Below are positions 48,556 to 57,498 of a stretch of DNA of 64,000 nt, in pieces. A model generated the notes under the pieces. That model was not told the origin of the DNA, ran no database searches, and saw only the letters and a list, made by a program, of their open reading frames with translations. A program made the translations under genes and the position numbers. How positions within the stretch are numbered: the first letter of the stretch is position 1; every line of letters begins with the position of its first letter. The stretch is from an uncultured Ectothiorhodospiraceae bacterium. GTDB lineage: Bacteria; Pseudomonadota; Gammaproteobacteria; UBA9214. The DNA lies in contig CAMYMI010000003.1 of assembly GCA_947259415.1 (NCBI GenBank), forward strand, positions 114,461 to 178,460. The letters run 5' to 3'.

Positions 48556-50484
48556 TTACTTGCTGTCGGCGTCCTTGACCTCTTCGAACTCGGCGTCAAC
48601 CACATCACCCTCGTCACCGGCCTCGTCCCCGGCCGGGGCGTCCGCAGACGCCTCGCCTTCGGCGGCCTTTTCCTGGTAGAGCCGTTCGGCCAGCTTGCCG
48701 GACTTCTCGCCCAGTTCCCTGGTGCGGGCCTCAATCGCCTCCTTGTCGTCACCCTTCATGGTCTCCTTCAGGCTCTCGATGGCGGTCTCGATATCCTTCT
48801 TCTCGGTCTCTTCCACCTTGTCGCCCAACTCACTCAGTGACTTGTTGGTGGCGTGTATCAGCCCGTCGGCCTGATTGCGCGCATCGATGAGTTCATGGAA
48901 CTTGCGGTCCTCATCGGCATGGGCCTCGGCGTCCTTGACCATCTGATCGATCTCATCATCCGACAGGCCGCTGGAGGCCTTGATCTGGATCGACTGTTCC
49001 TTGCCGGTGGCCTTGTCCTTGGCGGAGACGTGCAGGATACCATTGGCGTCGATGTCGAAGGTGACATCGATCTGCGGCACCCCGCGCGGGGCCGGCGGGA
49101 TATCGCCCAGATCAAAGCGTCCAAGTGACTTGTTGGCCGTGGCCACATCGCGCTCACCCTGCAGCACATGCACCGTCACCGCGGTCTGGTTGTCATCCGC
49201 CGTCGAGAATACCTGGTTCGCCTTGGTCGGGATGGTGGTGTTCTTCTCGATCAGTTTGGTCATGACACCGCCCAGCGTCTCGATTCCGAGCGACAGCGGC
49301 GTCACGTCGAGCAGCAGTACGTCCTTGACCTCGCCGCCGAGCACGCCGCCCTGGATGGCCGCGCCGACGGCGACCGCCTCGTCCGGGTTCAGGTCCTTGC
49401 GTGGCTCCTTGCCGAAGAAGGCCTGCACTGCCTCCTGCACCATGGGCATGCGGGTCTGGCCACCGACCAGGATAATGTCATCGATCTCGGCTGCCGACAG
49501 CCCGGCGTCCTTGAGGGCGATCTTGCAGGGATCGATGGTGCGGTCGATCAGGTCCTCGACCAGTGATTCCAGCTTGGCCCGGTTCAGCTTCATATTGAGG
49601 TGCTTGGGACCGCTGGCATCGGCTGTGATGTAAGGCAGGTTCACGTCGGTCTGCTGGCTGGACGACAGTTCGATCTTCGCCTTCTCGGCACTTTCCTTGA
49701 GGCGCTGCATGGCCAGCGGATCACCGCGCAGGTCCATGCCCTGGTCCTTCTTGAACTCGTCCGCCAGGTAATCGATCAGGCGCTTGTCGAAGTCCTCGCC
49801 ACCGAGGAAGGTGTCACCGTTGGTGGACAATACCTCGAACTGGTGCTCGCCATCGACATCCGCAATCTCGATTATGGAAATATCGAAGGTGCCACCACCC
49901 AAGTCGTATACCGCAATCTTGGAATCACCGCGCTTCTTGTCCATGCCATAGGCCAGCGCTGCGGCGGTCGGCTCGTTGATAATGCGTTTCACGTCCAGAC
50001 CGGCAATACGCCCGGCATCCTTGGTGGCCTGACGCTGGGAGTCGTTAAAATAGGCCGGCACCGTGATCACCGCTTCGGTGATCGTCTCACCCAGATAATC
50101 CTCGGCGGTGCTCTTCATCTTCTGCAGCACGCGGGCGGAGACTTCCGGCGGCGCCATGCGCTTGCCCTGGGCCTCTACCCAAGCATCACCGTTGTCGGCC
50201 TTGACAATGCCGTAGGGCACCAGATCGATATCACGCTGCACCACATCCTCATCAAAGCGGCGACCGATCAGACGCTTGACGGCAAACAGGGTATTGGTGG
50301 GATTGGTGACCGCCTGACGCTTGGCGGCCTGACCGACCAGGACCTCGTTGTCATCCGTGAAGGCCACAATCGACGGTGTGGTCCGGTCCCCCTCGCTGTT
50401 CTCGATCACCCGGGCCTTGTTTCCCTCCATCACCGCGACACAGGAGTTGGTGGTACCCAGGTCAATTCCGATAATCTTTCCCAT
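48556..50484 (-). CDS. dnaK: Chaperone DnaK (Hsp70)
   Basis: The 642 residues comprise an ATPase domain from [15 protein letters not shown] to about 385 with [11 protein letters not shown], a linker [13 protein letters not shown], a substrate-binding domain, and an acidic tail ending [11 protein letters not shown]. It folds nascent and stress-damaged proteins with DnaJ and GrpE. A sigma-32-like promoter lies directly upstream. Confidence 0.98.
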   Translation of the reverse strand: MGKIIGIDLGTTNSCVAVMEGNKARVIENSEGDRTTPSIVAFTDDNEVLVGQAAKRQAVTNPTNTLFAVKRLIGRRFDEDVVQRDIDLVPYGIVKADNGDAWVEAQGKRMAPPEVSARVLQKMKSTAEDYLGETITEAVITVPAYFNDSQRQATKDAGRIAGLDVKRIINEPTAAALAYGMDKKRGDSKIAVYDLGGGTFDISIIEIADVDGEHQFEVLSTNGDTFLGGEDFDKRLIDYLADEFKKDQGMDLRGDPLAMQRLKESAEKAKIELSSSQQTDVNLPYITADASGPKHLNMKLNRAKLESLVEDLIDRTIDPCKIALKDAGLSAAEIDDIILVGGQTRMPMVQEAVQAFFGKEPRKDLNPDEAVAVGAAIQGGVLGGEVKDVLLLDVTPLSLGIETLGGVMTKLIEKNTTIPTKANQVFSTADDNQTAVTVHVLQGERDVATANKSLGRFDLGDIPPAPRGVPQIDVTFDIDANGILHVSAKDKATGKEQSIQIKASSGLSDDEIDQMVKDAEAHADEDRKFHELIDARNQADGLIHATNKSLSELGDKVEETEKKDIETAIESLKETMKGDDKEAIEARTRELGEKSGKLAERLYQEKAAEGEASADAPAGDEAGDEGDVVDAEFEEVKDADSK

Positions 50485-50548
50485 TTTCTCTAATCTCCGC
50501 GTAACTTCATGAATAATCTGAAATTGAAATGTGTCCGCTGTTACCGTC

Positions 50549-50578
50549 TAGATGGGGTCGGCGGGCATAAAAATCAAG
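50549..50578 (-). promoter_or_regulatory. Sigma-32 type heat-shock promoter for dnaK
   Basis: On the minus strand CTTGAT (50573-50578) and CCCCATCTA (50549-50557) are spaced by 15 bases and match the sigma-32 consensus CTTGAA / CCCCATnTA. The -35 box overlaps the grpE stop codon. Confidence 0.75.
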
Positions 50579-51197
50579 TCTGCCCGGCATCAGAGTCCGC
50601 CGGCGCCTTGGATACAATCACCATCGCCGGCCGGATAAGCCGGTCGTGCAGCAGGTAACCCTTCTGCACCACGGTCACCACCGTGTTGGGTTCTACATCG
50701 GTATGCTCCTGGATGGATATGGCCTGGTGATAATCCGGGTTGAAGCGCTCGCCGTGGGGATTGACTTCGGTGATGCTGAACTTTTCCAGTGCATTCGAGA
50801 GCACCTGCAACGTCAGCTCAACCCCTTCGCTCAGCTTATCCGGATCGGCATTCTCGGCAGCGAAGGCGGCGATACCCATTTCCAGGCTATCGCGTACCGG
50901 CAGCAGTTCCTGTGTAAATCGTTCCAGGGCATACTTGTGGGCACTGGCCAGTTCGCGTTCGGAGCGTTTCCTCAGGTTCTCGATGTCGGCCTGCAGGCGC
51001 AGGCACTGGTTCCAGTGCTCATCCGCCTTGTCGCGCGCATCCACGAGCAGCCCGGTGAGTTCACTGTGGTCGAGCAGCAGCTCATCCCCTTCGGAATCGG
51101 TTAGGCTGGATGCCCCTTCCGGCATCGCCTCGGCCCCGGTGTTGTTGGCAGACTCTTCCTGCACTGCCTCGGCCGCCACTTTCTCCTCTTTAGACAT
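50574..51197 (-). CDS. grpE: Nucleotide exchange factor GrpE
   Basis: This 207-residue protein has an acidic N-terminus, a long helix (about 60-105, QADIENLRKRSERELA) and the C-terminal beta-wing with GERFNPDYHQAIS. It releases ADP from DnaK. It follows hrcA by 92 bases. Confidence 0.96.
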   Translation of the reverse strand: MSKEEKVAAEAVQEESANNTGAEAMPEGASSLTDSEGDELLLDHSELTGLLVDARDKADEHWNQCLRLQADIENLRKRSERELASAHKYALERFTQELLPVRDSLEMGIAAFAAENADPDKLSEGVELTLQVLSNALEKFSITEVNPHGERFNPDYHQAISIQEHTDVEPNTVVTVVQKGYLLHDRLIRPAMVIVSKAPADSDAGQT

Positions 51198-51289
51198 AAA
51201 GTTACCCCACTATTCTCATGCTAAATATTACTGCGCCGCGCGCGTTGGTGCCGCCCTTCTCTGGCGGGACTGATTGCTGAATATTGGGC

Positions 51290-52333
51290 TTAATCCTTCT
51301 GATTCAAGGCCGCCCCTAGCAATCGGGCGGTCGCATCCACGATCGGGATGACACGCTCGTAGGCCATCCGGGTCGGGCCAATGACACCGAGTACGCCGAC
51401 CACCTCCCCGCCCACCTGGTAGGGTGCGGTGACCATACTGCATTCATCCAGAGTCTGGTAGCCGGATTCGTCACCGATAAAAATCTGGATGCCGTCACCG
51501 TGCACGCACTGGTCAAGCAGATGCAGGATCTCGCGCTTCTGGTTGAAGGCGTCAAACAAGTTGCGCAGTTTCTCGATGTCACACAACTCCCGGAATTCCA
51601 TCAGGTTGGTCTGCCCGGCCATGATGTAGTCTTCACTCTGCTCCTCTTCAAGGACCTGGTCCGCCATCTGTATGGCCGTCACCATAATCCGGTTCATGGT
51701 GGAGCGTGCCTCCTGCATTTCATCCAGCAGGGTGCTGCGCACCGCGGCAAGGTCTTTCCCTGCAAACAGTTCGTTCAGGTAGTTCGATGCCTGCTGCAAC
51801 TCGGACGTACTGCACTGGCGGTCGGTCGTGATCATCCGGTTTTGTACCTCGCCCTCACTGGTGACCAGAATGGCCAGCACCCGCTTCTCCGACAAGGGCA
51901 GGAACTCCACCCGCTGGAACAGTACATGTTCATGTTTGGGGAGGGTCACCACACCGGCCAGGTGAGTAATGCCGGACAGTAGCTCGGAAGCGGATTCAAT
52001 CAGATCCTTCGGTGAGCGCTCGATTTCGAACTCCAGACGCATCCTTTCGACCGAGGAGACATCCAGCGGCTGTACCTTGAGCAGGGTATCCACGAAAAAG
52101 CGGTAGCCCTGCACCGTGGGCACGCGCCCGGCAGAGGTGTGCGGCGCACGGATGAAGCCGAGTTCTTCCAGGTCAGACATCACATTGCGGATGGTCGCCG
52201 GACTGAGCTCGAGGCCCGCCTCGCGCGCCAGGGTACGCGAACCCACCGGCTGCCCCTCGCGGATAAAGCGGTCAATCAGCACCCTCAACATGTGCTGTGC
52301 ACGTTCGGAAATATCGGGCGCTGTCTGTTTCAT
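51290..52333 (-). CDS. hrcA: Heat-inducible transcription repressor HrcA
   Basis: This 347-residue protein has an N-terminal winged helix (GQPVGSRTLAREAGLELSPA, TIRNVMSDLEELGFI) and a GAF-like dimer domain. HrcA binds the CIRCE operator with the help of GroEL. I start at 52333 (KQTAPDISERAQHML); a longer frame would cover the CIRCE site just upstream. Confidence 0.94.
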   Translation of the reverse strand: MKQTAPDISERAQHMLRVLIDRFIREGQPVGSRTLAREAGLELSPATIRNVMSDLEELGFIRAPHTSAGRVPTVQGYRFFVDTLLKVQPLDVSSVERMRLEFEIERSPKDLIESASELLSGITHLAGVVTLPKHEHVLFQRVEFLPLSEKRVLAILVTSEGEVQNRMITTDRQCSTSELQQASNYLNELFAGKDLAAVRSTLLDEMQEARSTMNRIMVTAIQMADQVLEEEQSEDYIMAGQTNLMEFRELCDIEKLRNLFDAFNQKREILHLLDQCVHGDGIQIFIGDESGYQTLDECSMVTAPYQVGGEVVGVLGVIGPTRMAYERVIPIVDATARLLGAALNQKD

Positions 52334-52380
52334 GATGATTCGTACCGGCCGGCGGCATACCGCTATGCTGCGGGCTGTTG

Positions 52381-52407
52381 TTGGCACTCCCTGTTGAAGA
52401 GTGCCAA
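52381..52407. promoter_or_regulatory. CIRCE operator
   Basis: TTGGCACTC-N9-GAGTGCCAA is a perfect nine-base inverted repeat, differing from the usual CIRCE (TTAGCACTC-N9-GAGTGCTAA) at one symmetrical base pair. It lies 47 bases before hrcA, so HrcA should repress its own operon here. Confidence 0.88.
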
Positions 52408-52546
52408 TTGGCAACGTACCGCCGCCCATCTGGGCTGTCAAGCCGGGGCCGGGCGCGGAAACAGGCAGCGCAGCGGCCCTGCAGACGGGAGTTGGCGTCC
52501 CTGAGGAGTCATGTTAGTTTCCCAACGAATCAATGGAATACGAATA

Positions 52547-53422
52547 ATGAAACTTTCCTTCAAACGCGTCGGCCTGATCGGTAAATCCGCCGATCGCAAC
52601 GTACTGGTTACCCTGCGCGCCCTGATCGACTTCCTCGAGCGGCACAAGGCAAAGATCGTCCTGGATGCCGGCATTGCCGACATGTTTGCCGACACCACCT
52701 ACAAGATCGTCGACCGCTCCTCCCTGGCCCGGCAATGCAATCTCGCGATTGTGGTCGGCGGCGATGGCACCCTGTTGAATGCCGCACGCAGTCTGGCCGA
52801 ACCCGGAGTTGCCGTGCTCGGGGTCAATCTCGGGCGCCTCGGTTTCCTGGTCGACGTATCCCCGGAGGATATGGCGGCGCAGCTTGAGCAGATATTCGGC
52901 GGTGATTTTACCGAGGAGCAACGCACCCTGCTGCACGCGAGCGTTACCCGTAACGGCGAACCGGTCGACGACAGTGCCGCCCTCAACGATGTCATCATCC
53001 ACAAGAAGGACATCGCACGCATGATCGAACTGGACACCTGGATCGACGGCCACTTTCTCAACAGCAACCGCTCCGACGGCCTGATCGTATCGACCCCCAC
53101 GGGTTCGACCGCCTATGCCCTCTCCGGCGGCGGCCCGATCCTGCACCCGGGTCTGAACGCGCTGACACTGGTACCTATTTGTCCGCATACCCTCAGCAAC
53201 CGTCCGATTGTCATCAACGACGACTCGGTCATCGAGATCGTCATCCACCAGGGCGCCCTGCAGGCCCAGATTTCCTGTGATGGCCAGGTCAACATGACCC
53301 TGGATCCCGGCGACCGGGTCACGGTGTGCAAACATGAACATACCTTGCGGCTGATACATCCCCCGGGTTACGAGTATTTTGACATCCTGCGCAAAAAACT
53401 GCGCTGGAGCGAGCAGCCCTGA
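52547..53422 (+). CDS. nadK: NAD kinase
   Basis: The 291 residues have the GGDGTLLNAAR motif with the catalytic aspartate, ALNDVIIHK and TPTGSTAYALSGGGP. It makes NADP from NAD. I prefer the ATG at 52547; an ATG at 52511 has a good purine-rich sequence but only two bases of spacing. It is divergent from hrcA, with the CIRCE site between them. Confidence 0.94.
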   Translation: MKLSFKRVGLIGKSADRNVLVTLRALIDFLERHKAKIVLDAGIADMFADTTYKIVDRSSLARQCNLAIVVGGDGTLLNAARSLAEPGVAVLGVNLGRLGFLVDVSPEDMAAQLEQIFGGDFTEEQRTLLHASVTRNGEPVDDSAALNDVIIHKKDIARMIELDTWIDGHFLNSNRSDGLIVSTPTGSTAYALSGGGPILHPGLNALTLVPICPHTLSNRPIVINDDSVIEIVIHQGALQAQISCDGQVNMTLDPGDRVTVCKHEHTLRLIHPPGYEYFDILRKKLRWSEQP

Positions 53423-53441
53423 GAAAGTGCTTCGACTGCCC

Positions 53442-55160
53442 ATGCTGACCCATATACACATCCGTAACTTCACCATCGCCGACGAGGTCGAGGTGGAATT
53501 CGGCGACGGCATGACGGCACTTACCGGCGAGACCGGCGCCGGCAAATCCCTGTTGATCGGCGCACTCGGTCTGGTACTGGGCGACCGCGCCGACAGCGGC
53601 CTCATCCGGCACGGCTGCGAACGCGCCGAGATTGCGGTCGGCTTCGACATTGACCGGCACGCCATGCTGCAAGACTGGCTGGAATCGCGCGAACTGGATG
53701 CCGGGGGAGAATGCCAGCTGCGCCGCATCATCAGCCACGAGGGACGCTCGCGCGGCTATATCAACAATCAGCCGGTACCATTGCAGGCGCTACGCGAACT
53801 GGGTGAACAATTGGTCGACATCCATGGCCAGCACGAGCACCAGTCCCTGCTGCGCGGCAGCGCACAACGCGCAGCACTGGACGCCTTTGCCGGGCACGAT
53901 TCCCTGCTTGTCGATGTCGCCGCAGCCTTCGCTGAATTGAAGGACACCCGTGAGCGGCTCGCGACGGTCACTCGCTCCGAGGAGGACCGCGATGCCCGCC
54001 TTGACCTGTTGCGCTACCAGTTACAGGAGCTGGATACCCTCGGCCTGAAGGCCGACGAAATCAGCGCGCTGGAAAAAGACCACGACCGGCTGGCAAACGC
54101 CGGGCAGTTATTGAGCACCTCCCAACAGGTGCTGGACCGGTTGTATGGCGACGATGTGCATTCCGCCTACCGGCATATCAGCCAGGCCGTGGGCGAGCTC
54201 GGGGATCTGGTCCGGATTGATGACGGTCTCGTGGAGACCACCCAGCTGCTCAACGAGATCCTGGTCCTGGTACAGGAGTGCGCGGATGGCCTGCGGCGCT
54301 ACAGCGAAGGACTGGACGTGGACAATGGACAATTGCAGGAACTGGAGACACGCATCGGGGTACTCCATGACCTCGCCCGTAAACACCGCTGCAGACCGGA
54401 AGAACTGCCCGCAACCCGGGAGCGACTGCAAGCTGAACTGGATGGTCTCGAAGATGCCGACCAGCAGCGTGCAGGGCTGCAGCTGAAACTCGCTGAACTC
54501 GAGGTGGCCTACCTGAAAAACGCTCGCCGGCTGTCCGACAGCCGGCGCAAGACGTCCAGACGATTTGGCAAGCTGATCACCGAGGGTATGCAAACACTGG
54601 GTATGCCCGGCGGCGTCTTCGAGGCCGTCGTTACACACGACCCGCAGCGCGCCTTCGGAGCACACGGGCAGGACACCATCGAGTTTCGGGTCAGCGCCAA
54701 CCCCGGCCAGCCACCCGGGCCCTTGTCGAAGGTCGCGTCCGGCGGCGAGCTGTCACGCATCAGCCTCGCAATCCAGGTCATCTCCTCGAAGAGCGGTCAC
54801 ATCCCGACGTTGATCTTCGATGAGGTCGATAGCGGGGTCGGTGGCGGCGTGGCAGAGATCGTCGGCCAGAAGCTGCGCGCCCTGGGCAATGACCACCAGG
54901 TAATTTGCGTCACCCACCTGCCCCAGGTGGCCGCGCAGGCCAGCCAGCAGCTGCAGGTCAGCAAGCTGACCGGCGACAACACCACCCGCACATGGATTCG
55001 TCAATTGAACCCGGAAGAACGCACCGATGAGCTGGCACGCATGCTGGGTGGGGTGAAGATCACCGAGCAGACCCGAGAACATGCCCGCGAGATGATGGCA
55101 CAGGCCCGGGATATAAAGCCGGCAAGGACCAGGCGGCAGCGGCCGAAACGGACAGGCTAG
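53442..55160 (+). CDS. recN: DNA repair protein RecN
   Basis: This 572-residue SMC-like ATPase has Walker A GETGAGKSLLIGAL, a long helical middle with coiled coils (about 150-380), the signature KVASGGELSRISLA and Walker B TLIFDEVDSGVGG. It acts in double-strand break repair. It starts 19 bases after nadK. No LexA box was identified. Confidence 0.95.
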   Translation: MLTHIHIRNFTIADEVEVEFGDGMTALTGETGAGKSLLIGALGLVLGDRADSGLIRHGCERAEIAVGFDIDRHAMLQDWLESRELDAGGECQLRRIISHEGRSRGYINNQPVPLQALRELGEQLVDIHGQHEHQSLLRGSAQRAALDAFAGHDSLLVDVAAAFAELKDTRERLATVTRSEEDRDARLDLLRYQLQELDTLGLKADEISALEKDHDRLANAGQLLSTSQQVLDRLYGDDVHSAYRHISQAVGELGDLVRIDDGLVETTQLLNEILVLVQECADGLRRYSEGLDVDNGQLQELETRIGVLHDLARKHRCRPEELPATRERLQAELDGLEDADQQRAGLQLKLAELEVAYLKNARRLSDSRRKTSRRFGKLITEGMQTLGMPGGVFEAVVTHDPQRAFGAHGQDTIEFRVSANPGQPPGPLSKVASGGELSRISLAIQVISSKSGHIPTLIFDEVDSGVGGGVAEIVGQKLRALGNDHQVICVTHLPQVAAQASQQLQVSKLTGDNTTRTWIRQLNPEERTDELARMLGGVKITEQTREHAREMMAQARDIKPARTRRQRPKRTG

Positions 55161-55269
55161 CCGGCCATGCATCCGCCCGGTAGCGGTAACCCCGCACTGG
55201 TACGATGCAGTGAAAGAATCCGGACTGCTGCTTTTTAAAAAAAAGTCCTGTACACCGGCCTGACCGGCA

Positions 55270-55572
55270 ATGAGGTCACCAGTGATGCAGTAGGAACTGG
55301 GCAAAAAAGTACAGCGTCTCTACCGGAAACTCCAACCGTTAGGCTGGAGCCAGGATGATTGCGAGCTCATCACTCCGATTACGCTGGAGATCAACACACT
55401 CAAGCGCCAGCAGCATGCCATCATCCTGGCACATTCCTGCCCGACGCCGGACATCGCGCGCCGCGCAAAGGCAAGCCTGGACAGGATGTTCGAGCTGGAA
55501 CGTGAAGGCAGGGCCATCCTGGCGAAACGGGGCACGGGCGCCCTGCCCTGGACGGCGACCGGCAAGGATTGA
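55270..55572 (+). pseudogene. Remnant of a quinolinate synthase (nadA)-like gene
   Basis: The frame from ATG 55270 meets an in-frame TAG at 55291 and then runs open to TGA at 55570. It reads LGKKVQRLYRKLQPLGWSQD, then EINTLKRQQHAIILAHSCPT, which resembles the NadA N-terminus (EIN-LK-A-ILAH--TP). This is joined directly to PDIARRAKASLDRMFELE, which resembles the NadA C-terminus. The middle 240 or so residues, with all three cluster cysteines, are missing. This identification rests on remembered family patterns. Apart from this, the 432-base recN-fur gap is empty. Confidence 0.5.
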
Positions 55573-55592
55573 GCGGCCGGGACGGTGAGGTG

Positions 55593-56006
55593 TTACTTGG
55601 CGCGGCAATCCGCGCAGATGCCGTACATGTACAGGCTGTGATCGGTCATTTCATAGCCGAGCTCGCTGGCGATGGCCTTCTGGCGCTGCTCGATGGTGTC
55701 ATCGACGAACTCGTCAACCCGCCCGCATTTGATGCACAGGATGTGGTCGTGGTGGGTTCCCTCGTAGAGCTCAAACACCGAGTGCCCGCCCTCGAAGTGA
55801 TGGCGCTTTACCAGCCCGGCCGCCTCAAACTGGGTGAGGACCCGGTATACCGTCGCCAGGCCGATGTCCTCCCCGGAGTCCAGCAGCGCCTTGTAGACAT
55901 CCTCGGCGCTGTGGTGACGGCTGGAACTGCCCTCGAGGATATTCAGGATCTTCACCCGCGGCAGGGTCACTTTCAGGCCGGCCTTGCGTAACTCACTGGA
56001 TTCCAA
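55593..56006 (-). CDS. fur: Ferric uptake regulator Fur
   Basis: This 137-residue protein has a winged helix (SAEDVYKALLDSGEDIGLAT, VYRVLTQFEAAGLV), the metal-site histidines in EGTHHDHILC, and two CxxC-type pairs (CIKCG, CADC). Fe(II)-bound Fur represses iron uptake genes. It is divergent from bamE, a standard neighbour pair. Confidence 0.95.
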   Translation of the reverse strand: MESSELRKAGLKVTLPRVKILNILEGSSSRHHSAEDVYKALLDSGEDIGLATVYRVLTQFEAAGLVKRHHFEGGHSVFELYEGTHHDHILCIKCGRVDEFVDDTIEQRQKAIASELGYEMTDHSLYMYGICADCRAK

Positions 56007-56094
56007 TGCTTCCTCTCCTTATGTGATGCCATTGAAGGCAAACTTGGGGTATCATGCGGCCGGTCAATTTCCGGGAATCCTGACAGGTCTGTAG

Positions 56095-56550
56095 ATGAAA
56101 AAGCTTCTCATTATTATCACCTGCTTTGCAAGCATGAGCCTCGTATCCTGTTCGTCGCGTTACCATCTGGTGCATAAAATCGACGTCCAGCAGGGCAACG
56201 TGGTTACCCAGGAGATGGTGGACCAGCTGCGGCCCGGCATGAACCGCGCCCAGGTCCAGTTCGTCATGGGTTCTCCTCTGGTAGTGGACACCTTTCACCA
56301 GGAGCGCTGGGATTACATCTACCGCTTCAAGCCGGGGTATGGCGAAGTCCAGCAGGACCATGTCAGCCTCTATTTCGAGGACGAAGTGCTGGCGCGCATC
56401 AGCGGTACTATCCCGCCCACCGGGGACGGAGACAGCACACCGGACAGTCGCCAAACCACGGTCGTGGTGCCTCCCTACGAACGCGTGGAACCCGGCCTGC
56501 TGAACCGCTTCTGGCACTGGATCACCTTCCGCAAGCCGGAAGAACCCTAG
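56095..56550 (+). CDS. bamE: Outer membrane assembly lipoprotein BamE (SmpA/OmlA)
   Basis: This 151-residue protein has a lipoprotein signal with lipobox LVSC (Cys19) and the conserved [18 protein letters not shown] and [10 protein letters not shown] region of BamE. It is part of the BAM complex for outer-membrane protein insertion. The C-terminal 40 residues are Pro/Thr-rich and longer than in E. coli. Confidence 0.93.
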   Translation: MKKLLIIITCFASMSLVSCSSRYHLVHKIDVQQGNVVTQEMVDQLRPGMNRAQVQFVMGSPLVVDTFHQERWDYIYRFKPGYGEVQQDHVSLYFEDEVLARISGTIPPTGDGDSTPDSRQTTVVVPPYERVEPGLLNRFWHWITFRKPEEP

Positions 56551-56566
56551 ACAGTGCGTAACAGGT

Positions 56567-56695
56567 ATTCACCACAGAGACGCGGAGGACGCGGAGTTAA
56601 ATATCCAGAACAAGATAAAACAACATACAAATAATAGATTTGATTCGAGCAGTTATTATTTTTCTTTCTCTGCGTCCTCCGCGTCTCTGCGGTTA
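56567..56695. repeat. ACCGC-family palindromic repeat after bamE
   Basis: ATTCACCACAGAGACGCGG plus AGGACGCGGAG on the left and CTCTGCGTCCTCCGCG plus TCTCTGCGGTTAA on the right are near-perfect reverse complements around about 60 A/T-rich bases. The element sits between convergent bamE and rnfH, where it could act as a terminator structure. Confidence 0.78.
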
Positions 56696-56730
56696 ATTTA
56701 TTAGCACTTACAAGGAAGCACCAGACCGGG

Positions 56731-57048
56731 TTACTCGCTGCCCGCTCCTTTCTTCATGGCTTTGCCCTGGGCGGCGCGCTGCTTCCTGACCTCCTTGGGG
56801 TCGGCGATCAGCGGCCGATAGATCTCCACGCGGTCCCCGGCCTGCAGGACATCAGCCAACTTGCCCAACCTGCCGAAGATACCGACCTTGTTCTGGCCGA
56901 GGTCAATCTCCGGAAACTGTTTTAGGATCCCGGACAGGCGTATCGCCTGCTCCAGGCTGGTGCCGGGCTCGACAGCCAGCTTCAGGATGACCTGTTTGGC
57001 GGGCGTGGCATAAGCCACCTCTACAACGATACGCTCAGCGCTGCCCAT
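56731..57048 (-). CDS. rnfH: RnfH-family ubiquitin-like protein
   Basis: The 105 residues have a beta-grasp fold pattern: VEVAYATPAKQVILKLAV, LGQNKVGIFGRLGKLADVL, GDRVEIYRPLIADPKEVRKQ. Function is not settled. I start at MGSAERIV (57048), overlapping ratA by 14 bases; the longer frame lies inside ratA. The smpB-ratA-rnfH group is conserved in gammaproteobacteria. Confidence 0.9.
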   Translation of the reverse strand: MGSAERIVVEVAYATPAKQVILKLAVEPGTSLEQAIRLSGILKQFPEIDLGQNKVGIFGRLGKLADVLQAGDRVEIYRPLIADPKEVRKQRAAQGKAMKKGAGSE

Positions 57049-57472
57049 AGACCTCGACTGCGCGTTGCTGGAATGCATCCACCAGCGAATTCGCGATATG
57101 GCTGAACACCGAACCCACCACCATGCCCAGCATTCGACTGGAAAAATCGTACTCGAGATATAACGAGATCTTGCAGCCCTCCTCTCCCAGCGGGTCGAAA
57201 CGCCAGCAGCCGTCAAGGCGACTGAAAGGTCCATCGACCAGGTGCATTTCGACCATCTTGTTCACCTGGTGGCGGTTACGCGTAGTGAACGATTTGGTCA
57301 TGCCGCGCACGGCAAAGTCGATGCTGGCACGCACCTCGTCGCCTTCCCGGGACAGGACCCGACTGCCCTGACACCACGGCAGGAAGCGGGGATATGACTC
57401 GATGTCGGTCACCAGCTCGAACATTTCCTGTGGCGTGTAAGGCAACAGCGCCGAACGCTTTACGGACTCCAT
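57035..57472 (-). CDS. ratA: RatA/coenzyme Q-binding START-domain protein
   Basis: This 145-residue START-like protein has PYTPQEMFELVTDIESYPRF and FLPWCQGSRVL, matching RatA (ribosome association toxin in E. coli) and the Coq10 family. Either an anti-association role on 50S subunits or quinone binding is possible. It overlaps rnfH, so the two are co-translated. Confidence 0.88.
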   Translation of the reverse strand: MESVKRSALLPYTPQEMFELVTDIESYPRFLPWCQGSRVLSREGDEVRASIDFAVRGMTKSFTTRNRHQVNKMVEMHLVDGPFSRLDGCWRFDPLGEEGCKISLYLEYDFSSRMLGMVVGSVFSHIANSLVDAFQQRAVEVYGQR

Positions 57473-57498
57473 GATTCAAACCTGCAGAAAGTTAATGA

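Noticed and set aside
52514..53731. 405-residue minus-strand frame over nadK and recN
   Set aside because: Shadow of two well-supported genes on the plus strand.
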